A stretch of DNA of 64,000 nt from Anaerolineales bacterium (GTDB lineage Bacteria; Chloroflexota; Anaerolineae; Anaerolineales; Villigracilaceae). The position numbers and the translations under genes are program-made. How positions within the stretch are numbered: position 1 is the first letter of the stretch; each line of letters opens with the position of its first letter. This document shows, in pieces, positions 52,136 through 59,719 of this stretch. The notes below the pieces were generated by a model. It was given only the letters and a program-made list of their open reading frames with translations, had not been told where the DNA came from and did not search any database. The stretch is from assembly GCA_014379595.1 (NCBI GenBank), contig JACMLM010000040.1, positions 62,001-126,000 of the forward strand, written 5' to 3'.

Positions 52136-53266
52136 TTATCCGCCCGGGCTATCATTGGCAATAAGTTCTTCCGTGAGCGACTGTCCTTTCACTTCGGGGG
52201 CCCGCATAACTTCGTCCAACAATATGCCATTGGTGATGATCACCTTTAAAGCTTCTTCCTTCATCGCATTCCCAAAGGTATCGTACGCTTGCATCACTTG
52301 ATCCAACGTGAAGTGGTGGGTTATCAACTGCTCTGGCTGAAGCGTTCCTGAAACTACCGTTTTCAAAAGCATGGGGGTGGTAACAGTATCAACCAGACGG
52401 GTCGTAATGGTGATGTTTTGCGCCCACAGTTTATCCAGATTCAACTGAACAGGTTTGCCATGCACGCCAACGTTGGCTATATAACCTCCGGCTGTAACGA
52501 TAGTCTGACAAATGTCGAAAGTTGCTGGAATTCCAACGGCTTCTATGGCCACATCTACGCCCCGCTTATTCGTCAGCGCCATGATCTGTTCAACAGCATT
52601 GCCAAGGCTATTGTTGATAAGCTGCGTCGCTCCAAATTTCTTTGCCACTTCCAGACGGTTATCATCAGTATCAATCATAATGATCTCTGCTGGCGAATAG
52701 AATTTTGCCGTCAGCAGAGTAGCCAACCCGATCGGCCCCGCGCCGACGATTGCCACTGTATCACCGGGCTTTACCTGCCCGTTCAAGACTCCACATTCGA
52801 AGCCGGTCGGAAAGATATCGCTTAACATGACGAGTGCCTCTTCGTCGACTCCAGTGGGAACCAGATGCAAACTATTATCAGCAAATGGGACACGAACATA
52901 TTCTGCTTGTGTTCCATCGATCAGATGGCCGAGTATCCAACCCCCTCCGTTCTCGCAATGTGAGTACATGCCCTTTTTACAATTGGTACATCTTCCACAT
53001 GAGCTGATACACGAAATTAGTACATGATCTCCTATACTAAAATTGGATACATTTGATCCCACCTGCTCCACGATTCCAACCCCTTCATGCCCCAGAATAC
53101 GGCCATTCTCAACTTCGGGCACATCCCCTTTCATAATATGCAAGTCTGTTCCACAAATGGTTGTCTTTGTGATTCTCACAACGGCATCAGTGGGTAATTT
53201 AATTTCAGGTTTTGGCATCTCTTCTAATGCGCGCTTGCCCGGGCCATGGTATACGAGTGCTTTCAT
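52136..53266 (-). CDS. Zinc-dependent alcohol dehydrogenase (MDR)
   Basis: This is a 376-residue MDR enzyme. Catalytic zinc ligands are in TTICGTDLHIMKGD and GRILGHEGVGIV, and the structural zinc Cys cluster is CISSCGRCTNCKKGMYSHCE. The Rossmann motif is VAIVGAGPIGLATLL with Asp in IMIDTDDNR, favouring NAD. The C-terminus is extended by about 20 residues beyond the usual end. Substrates may include short alcohols or a polyol. It lies next to the SDR and DUF5661 genes on the same strand. Confidence 0.92.
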   Translation of the reverse strand: MKALVYHGPGKRALEEMPKPEIKLPTDAVVRITKTTICGTDLHIMKGDVPEVENGRILGHEGVGIVEQVGSNVSNFSIGDHVLISCISSCGRCTNCKKGMYSHCENGGGWILGHLIDGTQAEYVRVPFADNSLHLVPTGVDEEALVMLSDIFPTGFECGVLNGQVKPGDTVAIVGAGPIGLATLLTAKFYSPAEIIMIDTDDNRLEVAKKFGATQLINNSLGNAVEQIMALTNKRGVDVAIEAVGIPATFDICQTIVTAGGYIANVGVHGKPVQLNLDKLWAQNITITTRLVDTVTTPMLLKTVVSGTLQPEQLITHHFTLDQVMQAYDTFGNAMKEEALKVIITNGILLDEVMRAPEVKGQSLTEELIANDSPGG

Positions 53267-53330
53267 TGTTTATCTCCTGTGAACAAGATTTGGATATGGA
53301 CTACGGAAAGATTCGTTTGATCAGAACCTT

Positions 53331-54551
53331 CTAATGCCCATCCCCTCCTTGTATCTCTCCATCATAGATGGTTGGATCCGCTTCTCCTTCTACTAGCAGC
53401 ACTCCCCAGGCGCCGCGGTCAACTCTTGCGAGTGCATGATCAACCAGAACGTACTTTCCGGGATATTCCACGGTGAATTCAACCATCACTGCGCCGCCAG
53501 CGGGAACAAGCGTGGTTTGTAAACCTTCTGCCGGGGGACTCACCAAATCACCTTCGCGATAGACACGGTCAAATATTTCGCCGATGACATGGAAACTTGA
53601 AATCAGATTCACGCCGCCATTACCCACATACATACGTACCGTATCGCCTACATTTGCAGTCATGTTATCCATGAGTGCGCCAGTTTTTCCATTGAAGACG
53701 ATGTATTCTGGTTTCCCATCCAGATAGGCTTGCGTGTCAAAAAGTTGAAGACCTTCTCTGCCCATTGCGCCTTCAGTGTAAAACTCACCTTGCACAATGT
53801 AAAATTCTTTATCAACAGGAGGTAATCCACCTTCTGGTTCAACAAGGATTAACCCGTACATACCATGCGTCATGTGCAAGCCGGGGTTTCCGAATGCACA
53901 ATGGTAAATATATAAACCGGGGTTGAGCAATTTGAACGTCATCGTTTTGGTTTCACCAGGTGCAACAATGGTTGCAGCAGCGCCTCCGCCTGGACCTGTA
54001 ACAGCATGAAAGTCCACGTTGTGCGGGTGCAAACTTGATGGGTCATTGGTAATGTTTAAGAGGACTGTGTCACCAACGCGCCCGCGGATAAATGGTCCAG
54101 GCACGGTGTTATCGAATGTCCAATAGTTGAGCGTGGTTCCGTCAGCCATTTCGGCAATGACTTCTGTGGTGGTGAGATTTACTTCAATCATGCCATCTTC
54201 ACCATACACAATATTTTGAGGTACATCATTTGGGTCTCGTGCGATATTTTCTATTCGTTCAAAATTATTGAAATTTGTGAAGAAGTTAAGGACATTCTTA
54301 AGGGGCAGATCTGGTCTTTCGCCTGGACCAAATGATTTAAGCGAAAGTGGATATGCCAATGTGGTAGGCATTCCATTGGGAATATAAAACGCAATTGAGA
54401 CCCCAATAAAGATTACGACGAGTGCGGCTGTTATCTTCCGCGAATGAAATTGGCGAAGTATCAGGAAAATAAGAATTGCTGCAAAGACATAGGCAATGAA
54501 GAGTCCAAACACTTCAACGATGTATTGCCAAAGGTAGGTAATTAGTTCCAT
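53331..54551 (-). CDS. nirK: Membrane-anchored copper nitrite reductase
   Basis: This is a 406-residue two-cupredoxin protein. ATG 54549-54551 has AAGGAGAACAC upstream; the frame is open to 54581. Two hydrophobic segments (about 11-33 and 41-57) anchor the N-terminus. Copper ligands appear in SLHPHNVDFHAVTGPGG and YHCAFGNPGLHMTHGMYG (type 1 Cys, His, Met; type 2 His), and the second domain has ISSFHVIGEIFD, carrying the type 2 site His. The reaction is nitrite to nitric oxide at the outer face. A CRP/FNR-type palindrome lies 59 nt upstream. No other denitrification gene is in the window. Confidence 0.92.
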   Translation of the reverse strand: MELITYLWQYIVEVFGLFIAYVFAAILIFLILRQFHSRKITAALVVIFIGVSIAFYIPNGMPTTLAYPLSLKSFGPGERPDLPLKNVLNFFTNFNNFERIENIARDPNDVPQNIVYGEDGMIEVNLTTTEVIAEMADGTTLNYWTFDNTVPGPFIRGRVGDTVLLNITNDPSSLHPHNVDFHAVTGPGGGAAATIVAPGETKTMTFKLLNPGLYIYHCAFGNPGLHMTHGMYGLILVEPEGGLPPVDKEFYIVQGEFYTEGAMGREGLQLFDTQAYLDGKPEYIVFNGKTGALMDNMTANVGDTVRMYVGNGGVNLISSFHVIGEIFDRVYREGDLVSPPAEGLQTTLVPAGGAVMVEFTVEYPGKYVLVDHALARVDRGAWGVLLVEGEADPTIYDGEIQGGDGH

Positions 54552-54562
54552 GTGTTCTCCTT

Positions 54563-54582
54563 GTTGGGCTAAAGAGCCCAAC
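54563..54582 (-). promoter_or_regulatory. Hairpin just upstream of the nirK ribosome site
   Basis: GTTGGGCT (54563-54570) and AGCCCAAC (54575-54582) form an 8-bp stem with a GAAA-type loop region. It lies directly before AAGGAG in the minus-strand leader, so it could modulate ribosome access. Confidence 0.45.
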
Positions 54583-54609
54583 GAACAAATAATAGGGGTT
54601 TTGTCAAAT

Positions 54610-54625
54610 TGTGATAATTTTCACA
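54610..54625 (-). promoter_or_regulatory. CRP/FNR-family operator upstream of nirK
   Basis: TGTGATAATTTTCACA is a perfect TGTGA-N6-TCACA palindrome, 59 nt upstream of the nirK start. It is the core recognised by CRP/FNR/DNR-type regulators, which commonly control denitrification genes in response to oxygen or nitric oxide. Confidence 0.65.
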
Positions 54626-54706
54626 TAGTTGCAGCATCTTGTCAAGTTTGCTATTGGCCATTCAATTTCACAACTGGCATCGAACTATGTTGAAAAGCAA
54701 TATCCC

Positions 54707-56017
54707 CTATAGATAATGCAATTCCTTTGCCTGCTTTTCTAAATCACGACGGAAATCAGGGTGAGCAATATTGATCAGTTGCTGTGTGCGCTGACGTATG
54801 GATTTGCCATATAGGTCAGCCGCTCCGTATTCTGTCACAACATAGCGCACGTGGTTGCGGCTGGTGACTACACCCGCACCTTGCTTAAGCATCGCCGCAA
54901 TTCGTGTAATGGCCGTTCCGTCTTTCAATATGGCCGTACTAGGCAGTGCAATGATCGGCACACCGCCTTTTGAACGTGAGGCACCGTACATAAAATCAAG
55001 TTGCCCACCTACGCCGCTATAGAGTTTTGGGCCAATGCTATCGGCGCAGACCTGCCCTGTAAGATCAATTTCAATCGCGGAGTTGATCGCAACCATGCGC
55101 TCATTCTGAGCGATCACAAACGGGTCGTTGACGTATTCTGTGAGGTGTAATTCAATCAGTGGATTATTATCGACCCAATCGTAAAGTTCCTGCGTGCCCA
55201 GGATGAAACCCGCAATGATCTTTCCAGGATGCAAAGTTTTACGCGCATTGGTCAATACGCCTGCATTCACCAGTTCGATCACACCATCTGAAAAAAGTTC
55301 ACTGTGAATACCGAGATCTTTCTTATGATGTAAAAATTTCAAGACCGCATTTGGAATCGCGCCAATGCCCATCTGCATGGTGGCACCATTTGGAATCAGT
55401 TCTGCAATATGACCTGCAATTTTCTCAGTGACTTCCGATCTGCCTTCCCCCGCCATATGGACTTCGGGAATGGGGTAATCAACTGGAATAATGTAATTCA
55501 ATCTGCTGACATGGATGAACGAATCACCAAGCGTGCGCGGCATTTGCTGATTGACTTCGGCGATAATGATCTTCGCCGATTCAGCCGCCGATTTTGTGAG
55601 ACCCACTTCCACCCCGAAACTGCAATAGCCATGTTCATCGGGCGGTGAAACATGAATAAGCGCCACATCCAGAGGCAGGAAACCATTCTTAAACAACAAA
55701 GGAAATTCCGAAAGCAGGATGGGGGTAAAATCTGCACGACCTGCTTGAACTGCTGCCCGAATATTTGCACTGATGAACATGGAATTAACACGCAAGTGCC
55801 CTTCCATTTCAGGCTTCACGTAATCAGCTGCCCCAATACTCAACACCTGACAGATCTCCACGTCATTAAGATTTGGAGCATAATCCACTAGAGCAGCGAG
55901 AACTTTTTGAGGCACAGATACATTCCCGCTGAGAAAGATGCGATTCCCCGATTTAATAAATAACACTGCTTGCTGCGGCGTTACGATATGTGATTGATAA
56001 GCATATGTCCAGTTCAT
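54707..56017 (-). CDS. Acetyl-CoA hydrolase / 4-hydroxybutyrate CoA-transferase family
   Basis: This is a 436-residue CoA-transferase of the Cat1/ACH family. N-terminal VTPQQAVLFIKSGNRIFLSG and the middle region LIPNGATMQMGIGAIPNAVL, then GIHSELFSDGVIELVNAGVL with the family SE-x-FSDG-x-x-L motif, followed by VRYVVTEYGAADLYGKSIRQ, all fit. It transfers or cleaves CoA on acetate, butyrate, succinate or 4-hydroxybutyrate; the active-site Glu is expected in the GIHSEL segment. It is unlinked to nirK by function as far as can be seen. Confidence 0.92.
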   Translation of the reverse strand: MNWTYAYQSHIVTPQQAVLFIKSGNRIFLSGNVSVPQKVLAALVDYAPNLNDVEICQVLSIGAADYVKPEMEGHLRVNSMFISANIRAAVQAGRADFTPILLSEFPLLFKNGFLPLDVALIHVSPPDEHGYCSFGVEVGLTKSAAESAKIIIAEVNQQMPRTLGDSFIHVSRLNYIIPVDYPIPEVHMAGEGRSEVTEKIAGHIAELIPNGATMQMGIGAIPNAVLKFLHHKKDLGIHSELFSDGVIELVNAGVLTNARKTLHPGKIIAGFILGTQELYDWVDNNPLIELHLTEYVNDPFVIAQNERMVAINSAIEIDLTGQVCADSIGPKLYSGVGGQLDFMYGASRSKGGVPIIALPSTAILKDGTAITRIAAMLKQGAGVVTSRNHVRYVVTEYGAADLYGKSIRQRTQQLINIAHPDFRRDLEKQAKELHYL

Positions 56018-56069
56018 GCAACAGCCTTATAGCATTCATGCATGATCAGGATATTATGCAAGATAGTAT

Positions 56070-56441
56070 TCACTTCAAAAAATGTTCTCGAACTTTGGCC
56101 GACACCTGGCCATCGGTCATTTTGTCTGCAGCTTCAATGGTGACAGGTGTTTTGATTCCTTCGTGTTCAATTCGTTTTTCCAATTCGCCTTTTGCCTCAC
56201 CTGGCCCAAATATCTGAACGGATGTCGCATCACGGATATAAGCGATCACTTCGTCATAGAAAGAATTGAGATGGTTATCAAATTGTCGATCTCGCGTATC
56301 TTCCCCGCGGCCATCTTCACTTGTAAAGCGAACATGCTTTTCCATATTTGAATTTATTGTCTTTATTTCTTCATCCCCATCTTTGATGGTCACGATCACT
56401 GCCTTTCTATGATCGATCCACAAACCGATTTCTTTTTTCAC
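56070..56441 (-). CDS. Conserved protein with WIDHRKA motif
   Basis: This is a 123-residue soluble protein: KEIGLWIDHRKAVIVTIKDG, HLNSFYDEVIAYIRDA, VQIFGPGEAKGELEKRIEHE and a C-terminal KVREHFLK. The order WIDh.kA...., FGPGEAK resembles bacterial eRF1/archaeal-release-factor-like small domains (baeRF type); this is a weak call. Such proteins may act on stalled ribosomes or tRNA. It begins with AAGGAGAACATCG upstream and opens the stress-type cluster. Confidence 0.75.
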   Translation of the reverse strand: MKKEIGLWIDHRKAVIVTIKDGDEEIKTINSNMEKHVRFTSEDGRGEDTRDRQFDNHLNSFYDEVIAYIRDATSVQIFGPGEAKGELEKRIEHEGIKTPVTIEAADKMTDGQVSAKVREHFLK

Positions 56442-56500
56442 GATGTTCTCCTTATTGAAATAATTTCTACCTGGTGTTATTTAAATGGTTCTTAGCAATG

Positions 56501-56620
56501 TCACTTGAGCAATATTTTTCTTTGATTTTGAAAACTGACGAGCCTGCCATATATAAACACGAGCGGATAGGCTAGCAGGGTCAGCAAATCCATAATGATA
56601 AAGATCAGATTCAGTTTCAA
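56501..56620 (-). CDS. 39-residue membrane protein, paralogue of 40485-40607
   Basis: This is a short open frame from TTG 56618-56620 to TGA 56501-56503, with TGAGGAAAAATTACA upstream of the start. The protein reads MKLNLIFIIMDLLTLLAYPL and then VFIYGRLVSFQNQRKILLK: one transmembrane helix and a basic tail. It aligns without gaps to the 40-residue protein at 40485 over the first 30 residues, with about two thirds identity. It lies 59 nt before the gene at 56070 on the same strand. No known family is recognised. Confidence 0.72.
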   Translation of the reverse strand: MKLNLIFIIMDLLTLLAYPLVFIYGRLVSFQNQRKILLK

Positions 56621-56663
56621 TGTAATTTTTCCTCAGTAGTAGCTTTTGCTCGGCGTTGCTTAT

Positions 56664-56903
56664 TTAATGTACTCCAGTTACGCCCACCCTTTCTTGTTTA
56701 AAGAATATTAGACCTGGCGAATAAATTAAATTTGCAATGGCAGTTAATAGCATTACAGGAAACAATAATATTAATAAAATAAATGCAAGACCAAAGTCAA
56801 TAATGCGCTTGACAGTGTAATAGGCGACCCTGCTTTCCGATACCCTGAGCAAAGCATTTGGGTCGTATTCCCGGGTCGAGTTAAAACTAGCTTCATTTTG
56901 CAT
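56664..56903 (-). CDS. N-terminal fragment of a bacterial sugar transferase
   Basis: This 79-residue frame contains the membrane anchor and first helix of the undecaprenyl-phosphate sugar-transferase family: VKRIIDFGLAFILLILLFPV, then SPGLIFFKQERVGVTG. In intact proteins of 190 residues or more this is followed by 'k.F.vyKFRSM' and the catalytic part. Here TAA follows VTGVH. The missing C-terminus means no phosphosugar transfer. It may be a truncated remnant or a small membrane protein reusing the anchor. The start has CAGGAGATATCAACC. Confidence 0.7.
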   Translation of the reverse strand: MQNEASFNSTREYDPNALLRVSESRVAYYTVKRIIDFGLAFILLILLFPVMLLTAIANLIYSPGLIFFKQERVGVTGVH

Positions 56904-56956
56904 GGTTGATATCTCCTGCCTGCCGGCTAATTTTTCTTAAAGTGAGAAGCTAATAT

Positions 56957-57004
56957 AAGAAAAAATGCCAGCCGCACTCGCGAGAACGCAAGATTGGCTG
57001 GCAT
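56957..57004 (-). terminator. Intrinsic terminator after the HU gene
   Basis: On the minus strand ATGCCAGCC (57004-56996) and GGCTGGCAT (56973-56965) form the stem with a 22-nt loop, followed by TTTTTTCTT. Confidence 0.8.
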
Positions 57005-57008
57005 AAAC

Positions 57009-57317
57009 TTATATGGCATCTTTCAATGCTTTAAGAGGTCTCACCTTTATCACCCTGCGTGCTGCTTTTGCCTTAAAAGTCATCGGCTCCTTGGTGAAAG
57101 GGTTGACACCTTCGTGCTGGCGAGTAGCAGGTTTGTCAACGACATTCAGTTTAAGCAAGCCGGGTATGAGAACTTCGCCTGGCCCTCGTTTGCTGAGTTG
57201 TTGGGCAACCATTGCGTTGATCGTATCAAGCGCTGTGGAAGCTTGCTTCTTATTGAGACCGCTTTTCTCTGCCAGGGTAGTGACAAACTGGGATTTGCTC
57301 ATTTTTTTGTTAGGCAT
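57009..57317 (-). CDS. HU-family DNA-binding protein
   Basis: This is a 102-residue nucleoid protein. It has the HU N-terminus MSKSQFVTTLAEKSGLNKKQ, the DNA-clasp arm RQHEGVNPFTKEPMTFKAKA and the basic end RRVIKVRPLKALKDAI. The arm keeps the intercalating Pro (N-P-F-T). It differs slightly from standard HU by MPNKKM at the start and a longer C-terminus. It bends DNA and helps compaction; the location suggests a stress-induced copy. It has its own terminator. Confidence 0.93.
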   Translation of the reverse strand: MPNKKMSKSQFVTTLAEKSGLNKKQASTALDTINAMVAQQLSKRGPGEVLIPGLLKLNVVDKPATRQHEGVNPFTKEPMTFKAKAARRVIKVRPLKALKDAI

Positions 57318-57344
57318 CTCATACTCACTTTTGACTATAATTTT

Positions 57345-57782
57345 TTACTTTCCGTTGGACTGCGAAATTTCTTTAACCATTTCAGCAGTTTTTTCCGGGT
57401 GATTACCATCTATTGCTACATCTGCCTGGGCAATAATCCCAACGATTTTGTTATCATTGTCCACGATGGGAATACGGCGTAATTGATTCTCAGACATGGC
57501 TTTCAGCGCTTTCTCGAAATCATCGTCAGCGCGGCAGGTTACTACCTTACTTGTCATTACTGCATCCACTTTTGTTGATTTTGCATCAAGCCCTGCAGCG
57601 ACGATCTTCAAAGTGAGATCGCGATCGGTCACAATACCAACCAATTTTTTGTTTTGCTCGTTTTCAATCACCGGTATGGAACCAATGTCATTGCTTCTCA
57701 TCAACTCTGCCGCTTTTGCCGCCATATCATTTGGCAGACAGCAAACCGGGTCTTTCGTCATGACATCATTGCATTTCTTCAT
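57345..57782 (-). CDS. Two-CBS-domain protein
   Basis: This is a 145-residue protein made of a CBS pair: CNDVMTKDPVCCLPNDMAAK at the start, IPVIENEQNKKLVGIVTDRD, then VDAVMTSKVVTCRADDDFEK and RIPIVDNDNKIVGIIAQADV. CBS pairs bind AMP, ATP or SAM and report energy status; many stand-alone ones are stress regulators. No other domain is fused. The start has AAAGGAGAATATTT. It is 28 nt upstream of HU on the same strand. Confidence 0.93.
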   Translation of the reverse strand: MKKCNDVMTKDPVCCLPNDMAAKAAELMRSNDIGSIPVIENEQNKKLVGIVTDRDLTLKIVAAGLDAKSTKVDAVMTSKVVTCRADDDFEKALKAMSENQLRRIPIVDNDNKIVGIIAQADVAIDGNHPEKTAEMVKEISQSNGK

Positions 57783-57851
57783 AAATATTCTCCTTTAAGG
57801 CTGTGATACTTACACTTACGCACTTGCGTCATATTAAATAATAAGCTTTTT

Positions 57852-57913
57852 AAAAAGTTAGGAGCCAGATCAAATTTCCCGCTTTGTTAATTATGCAGCG
57901 CTCCTAACTTTTT
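57852..57913 (-). terminator. Long-loop inverted repeat behind the 19-residue gene
   Basis: AAAAAGTTAGGAGC (57852-57865) pairs perfectly with GCTCCTAACTTTTT (57900-57913) over a 34-nt loop. On the minus strand it begins 4 nt after TAA 57917-57919 and ends with TTTTT. It is probably a terminator. Confidence 0.65.
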
Positions 57914-57916
57914 GCT

Positions 57917-57976
57917 TTATCGCAAGTAACCAATTAAAAACAGTACTATCAGAACGATAACAACGGTATATAACAT
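57917..57976 (-). CDS. 19-residue membrane peptide
   Basis: ATG 57974-57976 to TAA 57917-57919 encodes MLYTVVIVLIVLFLIGYLR, a single hydrophobic helix. A strong GAAAGGAGATTTCCA ribosome site is correctly spaced and a hairpin follows the stop. Such peptides resemble shortened DUF3309/lmo0937-like proteins. The 57783-58201 stretch holds this gene, the hairpin at 57852 and element B, and otherwise nothing I recognise. Confidence 0.55.
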   Translation of the reverse strand: MLYTVVIVLIVLFLIGYLR

Positions 57977-58114
57977 TGGAAATCTCCTTTCTATTTGTTA
58001 TGTATATAGAGATGCGAATCTACATCATCATCCCCAGTAGATTTAAAATAACGATGAGCAGGTAAGAATACGATTTATCGCTTTTGAGCGATTGCTCTAT
58101 CTTTATCTTACAGT

Positions 58115-58173
58115 AAACGCTTCCCAGCCGCATCCATCGGCTGGGGAGTGTTTAACTCAGCCACTTGGGGGAG
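58115..58173 (-). repeat. Two-hairpin element, copy B
   Basis: AAACGCTTCCCAGCCG (58115-58130) pairs with CGGCTGGGGAGTGTTT (58138-58153) over 16 bp including two wobble pairs. The adjacent CTCAGCCACTTGGGGGAG (58156-58173) forms stem 2. On the minus strand the loop is ATGGATG and the tail ACTGTAAGATAAAGA. It starts 29 nt after the stop of the 50-residue protein at 58202. Confidence 0.7.
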
Positions 58174-58201
58174 GTAAAAGAGAGTAAAACGTAGTGCAAC
58201 C

Positions 58202-58354
58202 CTATGAGATAAATTTAATCATGATCATAGCAACGATAAGGACGGATAATATATAAATAAAACCGCCTGTGTGCAGAATACCAGGTAAGATTGACTGACC
58301 GAAAAAACCAAGCAACCAATACATGGTTAAGACCAAGATCATTAACTCAAACAT
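58202..58354 (-). CDS. 50-residue DUF5670/lmo0937-like membrane protein
   Basis: This is a short open frame, ATG 58352-58354 to TAG 58202-58204. It encodes two hydrophobic helices around the loop: MYWLLGFFGQSILPGILHTG then GFIYILSVLIVAMIMIKFIS. The order LLG-F...GG-FI-IL-V--IV---I matches DUF5670/lmo0937 proteins, small membrane proteins tied to stress responses. The ribosome site is weak (GCAGG); a stronger AAGGAGG sits further upstream inside a hairpin (arms GAAGC/GCTTC). Copy B of the two-hairpin element follows. Confidence 0.65.
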   Translation of the reverse strand: MFELMILVLTMYWLLGFFGQSILPGILHTGGFIYILSVLIVAMIMIKFIS

Positions 58355-58416
58355 GCAACCTGCTTATGAAGCACAGCCTCCTTATAGGAAGCAGAGCTTC
58401 ATGTAAGAGATTAGGG

Positions 58417-58566
58417 CTAGCGGTTGATTATGAACAGAATGCCGGCAATCAGTGCACAAATACCTGCAATAATGCTCAATACTCCACCAAGACCTACACC
58501 CAGCAAACCCAGGCCCGTGATGATCAGAAAGATGCCGAGCAAGACCCATTTCAATCTATCATTCAT
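58417..58566 (-). CDS. 49-residue membrane protein
   Basis: This is a short open frame from ATG 58564-58566 to TAG 58417-58419, preceded by AAAGGAGAATCAAA. The protein starts MNDRLKWVLLGIFLIITGLG and has two membrane helices separated by GVGLGGVLS, ending in AGILFIINR. The Gly-rich turn resembles small stress membrane proteins, but I do not recognise a family. It lies 62 nt before the DUF5670-like gene in the same orientation. Confidence 0.65.
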   Translation of the reverse strand: MNDRLKWVLLGIFLIITGLGLLGVGLGGVLSIIAGICALIAGILFIINR

Positions 58567-58629
58567 TTTGATTCTCCTTTTTAATACCAATTTTGTTTAT
58601 GCATTACTTTATTTATTAACGTATTTGGT

Positions 58630-59043
58630 TTATCGAGTGTTATGATGCTCGCTAGTACTGGTTTCGGTAACAGCTACTACTGGTCCGCGTGGGCGGTAAA
58701 AGATCAACCACACTGTTCTTTCCACAACCCATGCGATCAGACCATAGATCAGCATGGCAAACATGGAAGAAAGCTCAAGGACCATAGCGCCGGATGAGGG
58801 CGAGCCGATCAAACCTGTGAATGGAAATAGGAAGATGGTGGTAATTCCATAGATCAACGCCACGATCGGGCTGCCCGGGTTGGCACCGATCAGCATCAAG
58901 GCGATACGCAGTGCGATCAGGGCTTCAAGAATGCCGAATAACAGCCAGACCAATTGAGTGGCTTTAAACGTGAAGATACGCTGTTCGCGTTCCGGTTCAT
59001 TTTGTGACGTTCTAACTTCTGATACTCTATTGTCGTTTGACAT
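58630..59043 (-). CDS. YggT-family membrane protein
   Basis: This is a 137-residue protein with three hydrophobic helices; the N-terminal 30 residues are polar. The YggT hallmark is ALMLIGANPGSPIVALIYGI followed by FLFPFTGLIGSP. YggT proteins are linked to osmotic and cell-envelope stability. ATG 59041-59043 has AGAGGAGTAAAA; the open frame upstream of it runs through the neighbouring hairpin. A near-perfect hairpin separates it from the GlsB gene. Confidence 0.82.
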   Translation of the reverse strand: MSNDNRVSEVRTSQNEPEREQRIFTFKATQLVWLLFGILEALIALRIALMLIGANPGSPIVALIYGITTIFLFPFTGLIGSPSSGAMVLELSSMFAMLIYGLIAWVVERTVWLIFYRPRGPVVAVTETSTSEHHNTR

Positions 59044-59059
59044 TTTTACTCCTCTTTTT

Positions 59060-59092
59060 AAACATGGCTCTCTTATTAAGAGAGCCATGTTT
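59060..59092. terminator. Perfect 15-bp hairpin between GlsB-type and YggT-type genes
   Basis: AAACATGGCTCTCTT (59060-59074) pairs with AAGAGAGCCATGTTT (59078-59092), loop ATT. It is T-flanked on the + side (TTTTC) and lies 32 nt after the GlsB-type stop. Confidence 0.7.
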
Positions 59093-59123
59093 TCTAGTTG
59101 TTGAACTGTACCTTGTTAAACTA

Positions 59124-59378
59124 TTAGCGGCGAACCTGCTTGTAGAGCCAGATTAGAATGACGGAGCCAAGCAGTGTGACGAGCAGGGTTGGGATGGTGA
59201 TGGCATCGTTTATCGTTCCAATACCTAACAGAGGGCTGATGAAAAACCCAGCCAGGAACGCGCCAATGACACCGACGACGATATCGAGCAGCGTGCCTTG
59301 TTGTGAATTTGTATTCATGATGCGGCTGGCGACATAACCGACAATTGCTCCAGCAATGAGATAGATGATAAGGTTCAT
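59124..59378 (-). CDS. GlsB/YeaQ/YmgE-family membrane protein
   Basis: This is an 84-residue protein with three hydrophobic helices and Gly-rich turns: IYLIAGAIVGYVASRIMN, LLDIVVGVIGAFLAGFFISP and LGSVILIWLYKQVRR. This is the transglycosylase-associated family induced in stationary phase. The helix packing G-A-I-V-G and G-V-I-G-A are diagnostic. It follows CsbD by 64 nt on the same strand. Confidence 0.92.
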   Translation of the reverse strand: MNLIIYLIAGAIVGYVASRIMNTNSQQGTLLDIVVGVIGAFLAGFFISPLLGIGTINDAITIPTLLVTLLGSVILIWLYKQVRR

Positions 59379-59442
59379 TTTTTATTTTCCTTTTTGAATA
59401 ATATAAATACGCGGCTATCAGTGTTCACTTAGTGAACTGGAC

Positions 59443-59682
59443 TTATTTAGGTGTGGCAGGTTTGGTTTCACCTTTCAGGCGATCTTCAAACTCTGTCACA
59501 CGTTTGTCGATCTCCTCTGTTGCTTGTTGACGGGTATAGCCATATTTTTCCTGAATAATGCCTGTCAACACATCGTACTTGCCCGCGGCACGCTCGAGAT
59601 CATCATCGGTGAGCTTGCCCCACCATGCCTTGGCCTCGCCCCGCATTTGTTTCCACTTACCTTCCATTACGTCTTTGTTCAT
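59443..59682 (-). CDS. CsbD-family stress protein
   Basis: This is a 79-residue hydrophilic protein: MNKDVMEGKWKQMRGEAKAW and WGKLTDDDLERAAGKYDVLT, continuing QEKYGYTRQQATEEIDKRV. The tandem G-K-W-K-Q-M and L-T-D-D-D-L segments are the CsbD signature. CsbD is a general-stress protein in Bacillus (SigB regulon); its mechanism is unknown. It lies between the DUF5661 and GlsB genes. Confidence 0.95.
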   Translation of the reverse strand: MNKDVMEGKWKQMRGEAKAWWGKLTDDDLERAAGKYDVLTGIIQEKYGYTRQQATEEIDKRVTEFEDRLKGETKPATPK

Positions 59683-59719
59683 GTTTTGATCCTCCAGATC
59701 ATTTGAAAAAGGTTTACTT

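Noticed and set aside
52418-52825. Long plus-strand frame opposite the alcohol dehydrogenase gene
   Set aside because: It lies entirely antisense to a clear MDR enzyme, has no ribosome site and no recognisable domain.
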